From the NCBI RefSeq assembly GCF_011039175.1, contig NZ_JAAKEN010000001.1, positions 62,001 to 126,000 of the forward strand: a DNA stretch of 64,000 bases, in the 5' to 3' direction. Of this stretch, positions 27,401 to 39,400 are shown one piece after another; the first letter of the stretch is position 1, and each line of letters begins with the position of its first letter. Made by a program: the position numbers and the translations under genes. The notes beneath the pieces are model-generated. The model worked only from the letters and a program-made list of their open reading frames with translations, made no database searches and was not told the origin of the DNA. Origin of the DNA: Slackia sp. ZJ119 (GTDB lineage Bacteria > Actinomycetota > Coriobacteriia > Coriobacteriales > Eggerthellaceae).

Positions 27401-30400
27401 GGCGGAACCTCGATCCCCTGCAACGGGATCTTGCGCTGCCCCTTTCGGAGTTCGATGCGGATACGCTCTATCTGATGCCTGAAGGCATCACCGAGGACGT
27501 GCCGACGTACCCGACCGCCGTCGAGTGGGGCAACGAAGCTTATGCGCGGGCAACTTATGAGATCGCGAAGCTGTATGAGTCTGCCAACGTGCCGGCGCTG
27601 TACGAACGCGAAGCGGGCAGTTATCGCTTGATGTTCTATGGGTACAACGGCCAGCCTGCGGAGATGATTTCTGGTCCTGGTAGTGAAAGCGTACCTAATC
27701 CTGAATACGACTCTATCCAAGACAAGATCCCGCTGTACGGCTGGAATGAACCTCCCGTGCCGTCGCACACCTATGAGCGCGGCCTTGTCACGATTCGCGT
27801 TTCCAAGGGCAAGGACCCGGCGGACGCCGAAATCGAACGCCTGGACCAGCTGGTCGGCGCCGACATCAACACGGCGCTGCAGCAGCTGAAAGCCGAAGGC
27901 TTCCGGGTCGACTACGAGCACAGCACGCCGGAAAGCGGCGAGGCCGACACGAAGAAGGTCACGCTCAAGAAGCGCGAAAGCGAAGTCGGCGGAGAACCGA
28001 CCTACAGCTACACCGTCGTGACGGCGCACTACACCGCCGAAGGCGGCGAGCGCAAAATCACGAAGATCGTCGAAGGCGAAACGCAAACCCTGGTGACGGC
28101 TGAAAAGAACGCCGACGGCACCTTCACGCTCAGGAAGTCCGGCTCGTCCGAGGAAATCGGCACCGTCATCGAAGAGGCGTACGACCTGGCGAACCTGACC
28201 GGCGAGGGCATCGTCAAGGAAGAAAGCGCCCTTTACGACTACGGCCTGGTCACCAAGGTCGAGCGCGTGGGCAGTTACGACTACACGGGCGAGCAGAAGT
28301 CTGTCGTGAAGGTGCATGTGTCCAGCGGCCTTACTGAAGAAGCCGCTCGCGCCAAGCTGTTCAATTCCGTCATCGGCATGACGGCCACCAAAGCCAAGAA
28401 GATCCTTGAGGAAAACGGCTACACGGTCGACGACTCCTTCACCTACGAAAACTCCGTCCTGGACGAGAACAAGCAGGTGAAGTTCGCGCAGGACACCGTC
28501 ATGTGCGTCGACATCCTTACGCAGGAAGTCGAGGTGGTCGGCGACACCGCCGAAATCAAGCTGGCGGTGGACGGCGTGGTCGACCCGAACGTGGCCGCCG
28601 TCACCGTGTCGGTCATGCTGGCCGGCGACAACATCGTCGAAGTCACCGATGAGGCGGGCAAGAAGCAGTCCGTCACGATGAAGGAAGAGAACGGCAAGAA
28701 GAACCTCTATATCGACGGCAAGCTGTACGCCGAGGCAGTGTCCATCAACAAGGCCGCTGCTGCTGGGAAGGAGTCTTACAAGGCCACGATCAAGCCTGCA
28801 GCCGGCGGCGCCGAGACAGAGGTCGACGTCGAGATCGACGACGACAAGAACATCGTGAAGGTGAAGGAAGGCAGCGTTTGGATCGACGTTGAAACGAAGC
28901 ACGACAAGGTCACCGGCGCTTCTTCGTTGGTGCGGAAGGGCGCCGGCGCGAAGTACGCCGACGTGGTGTCCACGAGCTTCCCGCTGGCTGCGACCAGCTG
29001 GGAAAGCTCTGCCGTGCTGCAGTACCCCTCGGAGCAGGCCAGGATCAAGGTCAACGTCAATGCGGCGGGCGACCAAATCAAGAGCTACAGCATCGGCTCC
29101 GTGGTCTACAACGTCGAAAAGTGCGAGAAGAACGACGGGTCCTTCACCATCTACCGGAGCGACGAACTGATCGGCACGGTGACGAATCTCGTCCGCGACA
29201 GGAACAGCGACGGCACCGAGCTGACGACAGGCTCGGCCGACCTCACGTATGCGCCGGTGACTGAAAACGTCCTGATCCGCGTGGACGAAAACGGTGCCAT
29301 CGTCTCCTACAAGCCCATGGGCGCGGAGAGCATGACGCCGGTGAAGCACGTTTCGGGCGACAACGGCACCGTCACCATCGCGAATGTGGAAAACAACGAG
29401 CCTATCGCGACGGTGCTCAGCTACACCGTCGTGTCGAACGACACCGCGGCCGGCGACGACGTGGACGTGGAAAACAAGACCGTCGTGCTGACGCTGTCCA
29501 CCGGCCAGGAAATCTACGAGGGCGACACCCTCGTGCTGAAGGTGGTAAAGGACAACGAAGAAAAAACGTACGAATGCCGCCTTGACAGTGCGGGCAACGT
29601 CGCGCAGGTGCGCGAAGAAGGCACGACCGGCGAATGGATCAAGGCGACGCTCGTCGACACCGCAAACGGCACCGAGCTGAAGCAGCACTCGGGCGAGGCG
29701 ACCACCACGAACTACGGCATCGTCATTACGAACGAAGCGGGCGTGGAAACCCAGGCCACGGCGGAATACGAGAGCGGCGACAAAGCGCTGCGCATCAATC
29801 GCGTGAAGCTTGACGGCAGCAACGACTGGATTGTCGTGTACGAGTCCACTGATGGCGGTGTCATTACGCTGTACACTGATGCAGGCATGAATCCTGATTC
29901 CGTACTTGGTATGGTTACAAAACTTGCTGACACTACTGAGTCTCTCTACGAGGGCGAAAGCCTCGGCGTCGTCGCGGGCACCACGCCTACCGAAGAGACG
30001 CGCAAGACCTTCGACACGTCGAAGGTGGTGAAGGGCACGGCGTCGTCCACCCGCTTCACGAACTACACCAGTGGTTCCAACGACGGCCACCATCAGGGCC
30101 ACTGGTCCTGCTGGGGCAGCTCGGCCGACGAAAGTTCCGGCACGCTGTATCTGGGCTACAAGGGACAGGGCTCGTTCTTGACCGACTTCCGTCAGGTCGA
30201 CACGGCGCCGAACACCACGGTGTTCTCGCGGTCCGACTGGATGACGGCGCCGATATCGACGGTGGCGCCGGAAGCTACCAGCTACATGGAGCAGGGCATT
30301 TCGCCGTACTATTACAGCCAGTGCACGTCGTGCTCGGGCGCGTACTACCACAACAAGACCATCCACCACATCTATGGGTCTGCGAACGCGCCGTCGGCCG

Positions 30401-33400
30401 ACCCGGCCAGCGCGGGCAACATCCGCGGCATTTCCACGGCACACTGGTACGGCGGCGGCCTGCGGTGGCACTACGATTACCCCAACGGCACCACGCGGTA
30501 CAACTCCGTGGGCTCCTATACCTACAACACCGGCGCCCACCTGGCGCTCACCCAGTCGTTCAGCGACGCGAACGGCGAGGCCACGTTCGACGCCTACTAC
30601 GTGAAGATCAAGCAGCAGGCGCTGCCTTACCTGACCGGCTTCACCGTGAACTTCTCCGACGGCCAGAGCGTGTATGTGGACGGTCACACCGTGCGCGAGG
30701 CTTACGTTGAAGCGCTCGGCGGGAAGGACGAGGAAACCGGCGAATACCAGGTGAACTCTGCGGACCAGATTAATCCGACCTCGGTTCAGGTCGACAACGA
30801 CGGCTACTACTACCTGCGCGTGAACCTGCTGGGCACGAACGACGCTGCGGCAGCAACAGAAGGCGGGCTGACGGTCCAGAAGGCCAAGGAGGCCGAGGGT
30901 ACCCTCAACTACAACAAGGACAAGGTCTTGGCCGTGGGCGACAGGCACGTGCTGACGCTCGGCAAGGACTCCGACGCGGCCTATCGCGACACGTTCGACG
31001 ACTACGCCGAAGACACGCCCGAGTTCTACGTGAAGTCGGTCGTGTACGAGGTCGACGTCAACCAGGCAACGCTGGCTTCCACCGGCTTGCCGGAGAAGCC
31101 CGACTACGGTCAGTGGATCGCCGACAACCTGTCTTCGGGCAACGCCAACGCATGGAACAACGCGCTGTCCTACGAGGTGACCGGCCGCTTCATCAAGGCG
31201 GGCGTTACCACGACCGCCACCACCGACGTGGCCATGACGGTCGGCGGTGCCTATGCCGGCGGCGACACGGCGGGCAACCCCTACACGCACCTGCCGGCCC
31301 AGCGCTACGACGCGCCCACGAGCCGCGCCGACAACAACGCCAACGCCACCAACCGCGATTCCAGCGAATATGGCCGCGGCACGTGGTCCTACAAGAACTA
31401 CCACCGCACCGGCGCCTGCCACGACACGCGTTGGTGGCACTGGGGCTGCGGCTGGCACGGACATCACGTGCACTACTACTCCTTCGACGAAGGCAAGATG
31501 CGCCATTTGCGCACGTCGGTTTCGGCGTACACGATCGAATCGAACAACTTCGTGCGCAAGTCCATTGAGCGCAACAAGGGCAACCTCGGCGTGCAGGGCA
31601 ACACCCACAGCACGAACACGAACTCCGACCAGCGCATTTACGGCGATGACGAAGGCATCTTCTCGTCGTTCTACCGCCTGCCGAACGCATCGTACTGGAC
31701 CAACTACAAGTCTGCCTCCGACCAGGTGCGCGTCACCGAAACGCTGCCGACGGTGTACCCGAGCAAGGACTTCGAGTACTACGGCTTTGTGGGCACGGGC
31801 ATCAAGTTCTACCGTTCGAGCGACTCCAGGATGGTCGACGGCCCGACGAACAAGCTGGCAAGTGCGCTCGGAAACGACGGCACTCTTGACGAAGACACGA
31901 AGAACGAGCTTGAGAAGTCCATCACGGGCGTCACGGCGGCCAACGTATGGGCGCACCTGAACCCGTTCACGAACTACGCCGCGGTGGAGCGCGACGGCAA
32001 CTTCCAAAACGTGTTCATCACGCTGCATACCACCACGTGGAGCAAAGACGAACCGGCCGACGATGCTCCGGAGGCCGACAAGGCGGCCTATGAAGAGATC
32101 GGCTGGTGGAAGGACGTCAGCAAAGGTCGCACGCTGCGCATCCGCCTCGACGGCTTGTATGAGGTGAAGCCTTACACGCTCCAGGCTGAGGACTGCCCGG
32201 GTGGCAAGTACACGAAGCAGCTGCTTGTCGATAGCACCAGCAGCAACTCTGCCAGTGTGCGCGAGTATGCCGTACAAACGTTCGGTGATGAGGGCACCGC
32301 AGCCGACAATGGCCTGACGCAGTACCGCTACAAGTACTACAAGCTTGACGGCACGCCGGTCGAAGAAGCGAAACCGAACGACGTGGTCTACGTCGAAACG
32401 CTCGTCGACACGAACTTGAATCCGATTGCCAACGACAAGCTCGCAGAAGCCCGCGATCCGAAGGATCCCACGAGCCCCGGTCTGTACTACCTGTTCACGA
32501 AGGGCCTCGACGCCAACGGCGACGCGGTCATCTACTTCGAGCGTCCTTACGACCACACGCCCGACTTCATGGACGCCCAGTACTGGACCGTGGCGCCGGA
32601 ATACACCTGGTCGAAGAAGGACAACAAGCTGAGCCTGTCGAGTCTGCCAAGCACTGGCGAAAACGGCGTGGCTGCGAATCAGACCAACGTACCCGGCCTG
32701 TTCACCGACCATGACGCGCTGACGCTGCATCTGCCCGACGGCGAATTCGTGACCAGCTACGACGTGGATCTGGGCCCGTACGGCGGCGACGCCGACGCCA
32801 CCACCGAGACCGCGCGCGCCTATGACGGCGACGGCGGTTCGGGCGTGGGCGTGTCCGACTACGTCACGCTGGGCCGTCCGTATCTGTACAAGCACCAGAA
32901 AAGCCCGCTGTATGAGGCGATATCTTCTGTCGCTATGGGCAGGGCGGCGAACAACGCGGTGAGCAACTACATGGGCGAAAGCACCCAAGAAGCGACCTGG
33001 AGCAACTACATCGACAACGCCGTGGCGCATGCCAAGGCCACTTCGACCCGCTACTACAGGCCCAGCGGCACCAACGACCGAGCTGACGCCATTACCAGCC
33101 CGGACATCACGAGCTACTATTACAACAACTGGCGCGTCACCGATCAGTGGCGCAAGGAATGGAACTACCTGAACGGCTACAGCTATTCCCATGTGCCGTC
33201 GCATACCGCCGAAGACACCGCCTGGATGGTCGACTACAAGGTGGCCTACGGCTTCAAGGCGTCGTTGCAAACCGAGAACAACGCCGATCTGACGGCCAAC
33301 GCCGAATCGAAGAAACGCGTATACTACGGCGACCAGTACGTGTCGGACTCCGACTCGTACAGCTACAACCGGCGCAGCTGGTCCACGAAGTATGGACTCG

Positions 33401-36400
33401 AGACCGACCACAAGGAGATCTTCGACTTCGGTGACGGCGAGGCCAACGACAACATCACGCCGACGAAGGCCACCTACGAGGTGCGCTTCCAGAACCGCAA
33501 GGACGAGCACGCGGGCAACAGCACGGACCATCGCCGCGCCGCGCACCTGAGCAAAGTCGTGCTGACGAGCACCTTCGAGGAAAACGAGGGCACTGCGGCC
33601 AACAAGGCGTTCCGCCTGCAGAACCTGTACGTGCCGGCCTACCTGGCGCCCAACGGATCGAGCGACTGCACCGACCATGAAAAGGGCGTCTGCCTGGACT
33701 ACCAGTACACGACGTACGTGAAGACCGACGAGGGCAAGTACGTGCCGTACAACGGCGAGCGCAAGGTCGCTGCGATCGAAGTCGAGCCTGCTTCCGGAAA
33801 CGAGCCGGCCGAAACGAAGCTCGTGCAGGTGGCCTACGCTCCCAGCAATAATGACGTTAACGGCAAGCAGATCTGGCTCAGCATCGCCCAGGACGTCTAT
33901 GTGAAGAACGACCCGAACCAGTTCATCGAGGCGCTGCCCTGCACCGAGATGGAAGAGGTGACTCAGGAAGGCACGAGCGAAGTCAGCTACAAGCCCAAGG
34001 CGAACGCGAGCGATGCGGCTCAGAAGGCCCACGAGGACATCCGCTGCCTGTCCTGCGGCGCCGGCTGGTTCAAAGCCACCGCCTTCGAGTTCTCCTATCT
34101 GGACGCCGTCACCCAGCAGCCGGAGACCCTGACGCTCACGTGGGACGAGATGAAGGCCGCCGGCATGGTGTCCGGCCCGTACGAGCTGACGGGGGCCACG
34201 ACTTCCTACAAGGCGCTGGACGAAGACACGGAACAGCGCGTGTACGTGACGAAGCAGAACGACGATGCCAACACCTACGTCGACTCGAAGGGGAACGTAT
34301 ACGGGGCCAGCGAGGTGTCCACGCACACGAGCGCCGCGCAGATCAAGTACAACTACAGCACGGGCGAGCCGATCATCGACCATGACGGCGACTACGTCAT
34401 CGACGTCGAGAAGCTGCTGCGCAACTGCAAGAAGCAGGGCGACGGCACCTACCAGTGGACCATTACGAAGGCGGACAGTTCGACCAAGACGATCACGCTC
34501 GGCACGTACAAGGCCATCGCCGCGACGAACACCGGCACGAACAACGGCACGAACACCATCGACGGCTACGTGAGCGTCAACGACGTCAACGTCGACTATG
34601 CGCGTCCCGTCTTCACGTCGGTGAAGATCACGTTCCAATCCGGCTATGCCAACCGCCGCTTCCCGTCGACGCTGCTCGATTCGGGCCAGTGGCTCACGCG
34701 CAAGAGCGAATGCAACGTGAACACCACCGGCACGGACAACGTCTCTGTCGACACGATGGCAGGCTCCAGCTACACGAACTACGCGTTCAAGTACGACGGC
34801 GTCTTCGTCGACCGCAAGGCGAGCGACTTCGTGGCTGCCACAACGGCTACGAACTCGCTGTCGAAGAACAACGTGCTGCCGGCGACGGACGCAAGCAAGG
34901 ACGACAACCCGGCGAAGTGGTCGATGTCGTCCACGCCGACGTTCGGCAAGAAGGGCCTGGCGTACGCCGGCACCGAGTCGCGTCATGCGCTGACGGTCGA
35001 CGTGTCCGCGAAGGACCCGAACGTTGAAACGCGCTCGGACCGCATCGACACCACGGCGTCGTACGACGTCGAGCACAAGCTCGGCCTCATGGACGTGTCC
35101 ATGGTGCGCGGCCGCCTGCTCTACGACGACGCCATCAACTACGGCAAGTTCACCTACACGGTCGGCACGGGCCAAGATGCTACAACGGAGACGGCCACGC
35201 GCCTGAAGGACACGGTGTTCGCCTACGACGCCGACGCGAAGTCCATGACCAATCCGTTCAGCTATTCGGTGGACAACCTCACGAAGGAAAACATCAACGC
35301 CGTGAACGACATTCCCGACGGTGCGCTGTATCCGGGCGACTACGTGGAATACACGCTGTACCTGGGCGCTCGCAACGAGTCGCAGGTACCGCTGTCGCAC
35401 ATGGACGGCCGTTTCACGGTGACCAAGGGCCAGCGCATCATCGGTTGGGAAGTGGTCGATGACGAGAAGATCGAGCCGGGCACGCTCAACACCGTGGGCG
35501 CCACGGGCGTCCTGATCGGCACCGGCGCTACCGACTCTGCCGGCAAGCGTGTGACCAAGGTGCTCGGCGTCACCGACGATGCCGGCAATGACGTTGCAGG
35601 CGCAACGTCCGCCACGGTCACCGCGAAGCTGGCTGACGAGGCCGGCCAGGTGACGCTGGACAACGCGCCGGCGTCCACCGACCTGACGCGCAAGGCCGAA
35701 GGGCAGGCGCCTGCGGGCGACAACCAGAACCAGGTCGAAGACTACGGCAAGTACCGCCAGATCGTGTTCTCCGTCGGCTCGCGCACCCAGCAGGTGGCGC
35801 CTGGCGAGGGCGTCTACCTCCGCGTCGTCACCCAAATGACCGACGAGTTCGAGGACCAGAACTACAACGCCACTCCGAACAGCGCCTTCCATGACGACAC
35901 GCCGAAGTCTTCGCGCAATATGCCGAAGGCGGCGTTCACGGCCACGGCCGTCCCGGTGCACGGCTACACGCAGTACATCGTGGAAGAGAACGAGACCAAC
36001 GAGGACACCGAACCCTACAAGACGCTCTACGACGAGGGCCTGTCCCCGCTGCATTACCGGCATATGTTGAACCTGTCCGCATCGCTGTCCAACTTGTCGC
36101 AGTACGGCGGGCAGATCAGCTCTTCGCTGCGCTTCTTCGACTACAAGAACGACAGGTTCGCGGCCGTGCGCGACAGGAGCATTGAAGCTGCGAACAATGG
36201 CTTGACGTTGGCGGCTCAAGCTGCTGAGAAGGGAAAGACCGAGCGCGAGCTGCGCCTCATCAAGTCGACGAACGCCAACCGGGTGGGCAAGCTTTCTGGG
36301 CGCACTCCTGGCACGACCGACATGGCCGACCGCCTGAAAGGCTTGAGCGACCATTCGGACGGCTTGGCCGTGAACCGCGCCATTGCCACGGCATCGAACG

Positions 36401-39400
36401 CCCCGCGTCTGACGGAGGAGATCGCTCGCTCGAACAACGACGGCGGTTCGAACCATACCGACCGCAATTACGACATGAACATTTCGTGGGCTTGGACGTT
36501 GAACTCGCCCACGCGCGTGACCACGGCGAACCAGGACGGCAACCCCATCCGCGTGCAGGTGAACAACATCCGCAACGCCACGTGGCACACCGCCGACCTG
36601 ACCATGACCGTGTCGTTCACCGGCGCGTTCAACTCTGCCGAAGACCGCCCGATCGGCGTGCGCTTCTTCGAGATGAACAGCCACAACATCGACTACCCGG
36701 AGAATCTGCCAGCCAACACTACGTCTGGCCTTGCGACCGTCGCGGGCGAGCCGGCCTACGCCACGTACACGCCCACAAGGGTTGAATTGGTGAAAAACGG
36801 GACGCCTGAGACGGGCATCACGTACACGCGTAAAGGCACGCATCAAAAGGTGTCGCAGGTTTTCGTGCAGGGCGATGAAACCACTGGCTACTACATGACC
36901 GAAACGACCATGGTCGAGCAGGCCAACCCCGCCCAGGGTCGCAAGAACGTCAAGATCGAGTACTATGTGCCGCTTGACGAAGAGGACATGGCTGCTCTTG
37001 GTCAAGCGAAGCAGAGGCTGAGAGAGCAGAGCTACGACGATGAGCGGATCGCCGACGCCATCAAAGAAGTCAAGACGGGCACCGGCGAAAACGCCAAGAC
37101 CGTCGGCGCGTGGTTTGCCGAGGACCAGGATCGCAAGGCCCTGACCGCGTTCATGGCCGGCCGCACGAACCTGACCGACGGCACGGCCAGCGTGTACAAC
37201 ATCAACCTGTTCCGCGAAGCGTGGGCCATGCGCTGGACGTACTACGACATTCCGGCCACCACGAACGGCTACGACTCGTTCCCGCTGGACCAGGTGACCA
37301 TCGACGGCGTGGGCCGCTACACCGATACGCGCAACGACATGGCGAACTATTCCGCCATCGCAAACTACCGCACCGGCAACATCTCTGCGGACCTGTCCGT
37401 GAACCACACGCACGAAGAAGCAACCACGATCGATGAGAAGCTTCAGAAGAAGGCGACCTCCGGCGAAGGCGTCAAGGGTCGTGCCTTGTACGATACCGTC
37501 CAAGGCTTGAACTGGGAGCCCGGCAGCGTCCAGCACGGTCCGTGGCTGCAGAAGCAGAACGAGACTGCCAAGACCAACAACCTGACGGTGTACCGCCGCG
37601 TGCCCAACGCGATGTACCAGACCCAGGTCTTCCAGACCCAGGACGAAGCGACGGCCAAGTACGACGAGAACGCCCCGCAGAAGACGGGCTATGTGGCCGG
37701 CGAGACGTTCTGGTACCGCGACACGCTCACCAACGCCGCCGTCGAGCAACTGCGTGTGACAGGCGAAAACGGTTGGAGCATCAGCGACGGCGTGTACACG
37801 TCTTCTAACAAAGGCCGTCACAACAGCACGTCGACCATGGAACAAATGTTCACTCTGACGGGTGAGAACACCATCAGATGGGATTGGCGCGTCTCGTCCG
37901 AAAGCTACAACTACGACTACGTGTATTGGGAGATCTATGAGACGAAGAACGGCGGTCTCACCTGGGATGGCCTTTCGTGGACGTACCGTCGTTACGGCGG
38001 CAACTGGTATGGCTGGTACCCGGTGTCTTACGATCTGCCTGCCGGCCACTACAAAGTACGAATTTCGTACCGCAAGGACGGCTCGGTGCACAGCTACGAA
38101 GACCGTGCCCAGGTGAAGAATTTCAAGCTGGACCACCCAGGGGCGGGCGTCATCGGCACCATCGGCGGCACCATGAACAAGGGCGCCGGCGAGGTCATCA
38201 CCATTCCCGGTACGCGCCAAGATTCCGCGGGCGAATCCGAAATCTACGACGTGGTGTTCTACGAGCGCATTCCGCTTGACTACCTGAAGCAGGCCGCGCC
38301 TCAGGCGTACGAGAATGCCTCGAACGGCGATAGCATGAAGGCCTACGACCAGATCGACACCGACTACCTCGAGCACGTCATCGCCGACAACCTGGTGTGG
38401 AAGGACCGCACCGGCGCCGACGTGAAGGAAGACCGCCTGCGCAACCTGAAGATCAAGGTCACGCTCGTCGGCACCGAAGAAGTCGCAAAGACTGAAGGCG
38501 ACCAGCAGCAGATCACCGGCGGGGCTGCCTACACCGACAGCGCGAACAAGGCCTACACCACGCAGAAAGACTACGGCGGATCGATGAACTACGAATCGGA
38601 CGCCAAGGGCATCTGCGAGTGGATGAACGCCAACAACCCGTGCCGCTTTGGCGGGTCGAGCATCTACACCTCGGGCAAGTCCTACAGCGACCTGGATCCC
38701 ACTGGGACCTACGTGCGCGGCGAAGAAGCTGTGCCGGTGTCCAACACCACCACGTACGGCCTGTTCCGCATCGAATGGGTGCGCGACGACGCGGCGCTGA
38801 GGGCCGCTTGGCGTGAGAAGAACGAGGCCGGAAAGACCGGAACGCCGCTCTCCGATGAAGCCGCTCTTGCCGCTGCCGTCGAGCCGACCGACAAGCGCTT
38901 CGTCGAATACAACGAGCTTCTGGGCGGTTCGAAGCTCGACGCCGAGAACACCGCCCTGCGTCCGGTCGATCGCCCCGACACCGACTCGACCGTCATGGAA
39001 GTCGGCGACGTGCTGTCCATTGCCTTCCCGGTGCGTGCGAACACCACCGGCCTGCCGCAGGTGTACAAAGACCTCGACGTTTCCGATACTGCGGCGAAGA
39101 AGTCCGGCGGTGCCCTGGCCAACACGAGCGGCCTGAAACCGGCGTACCTGCCGCGCATGGGCGAGTACTACTACAGCAGCTATCATCTGCATTGCGGCCA
39201 TCCCGGCTGCGCTGCGGGCAACTTCTTTGTGAACCCGGGTCCGGGCACGGGGAACTTCAGCCTTGACGCATCGGATGGAACCAATGACTACATGGTTCCG
39301 ATGGATGGAACTATGAAGGTACAGACTCAGAACCTGCTCCTGGATATGGACTCGCTGATCCACGAGTCGGCCTTCACGTCCGACAAGCCGAAGCACGTCG

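Noticed and set aside
32644-32658. LPSTG, which fits the sortase motif LPXTG
   Set aside because: It is internal and no hydrophobic segment or basic tail follows. A match of this size is expected by chance in a protein of 21,000 residues.
34045-34056. CLSC as a thioredoxin-like redox site
   Set aside because: The surrounding sequence lacks the helix, the cis-proline pattern and the length of a thioredoxin fold.
24052-39396. A 5,114-codon open frame on the minus strand, with others at 5758-11709, 39793-42654, 43654-48081, 48130-53304 and 55978-61779
   Set aside because: All lie in codon register with the giant gene and are open only because it lacks TTA, CTA and TCA codons. Their translations are Val/Gly/Arg/His-rich without recognisable domains, and no ribosome binding site was seen.
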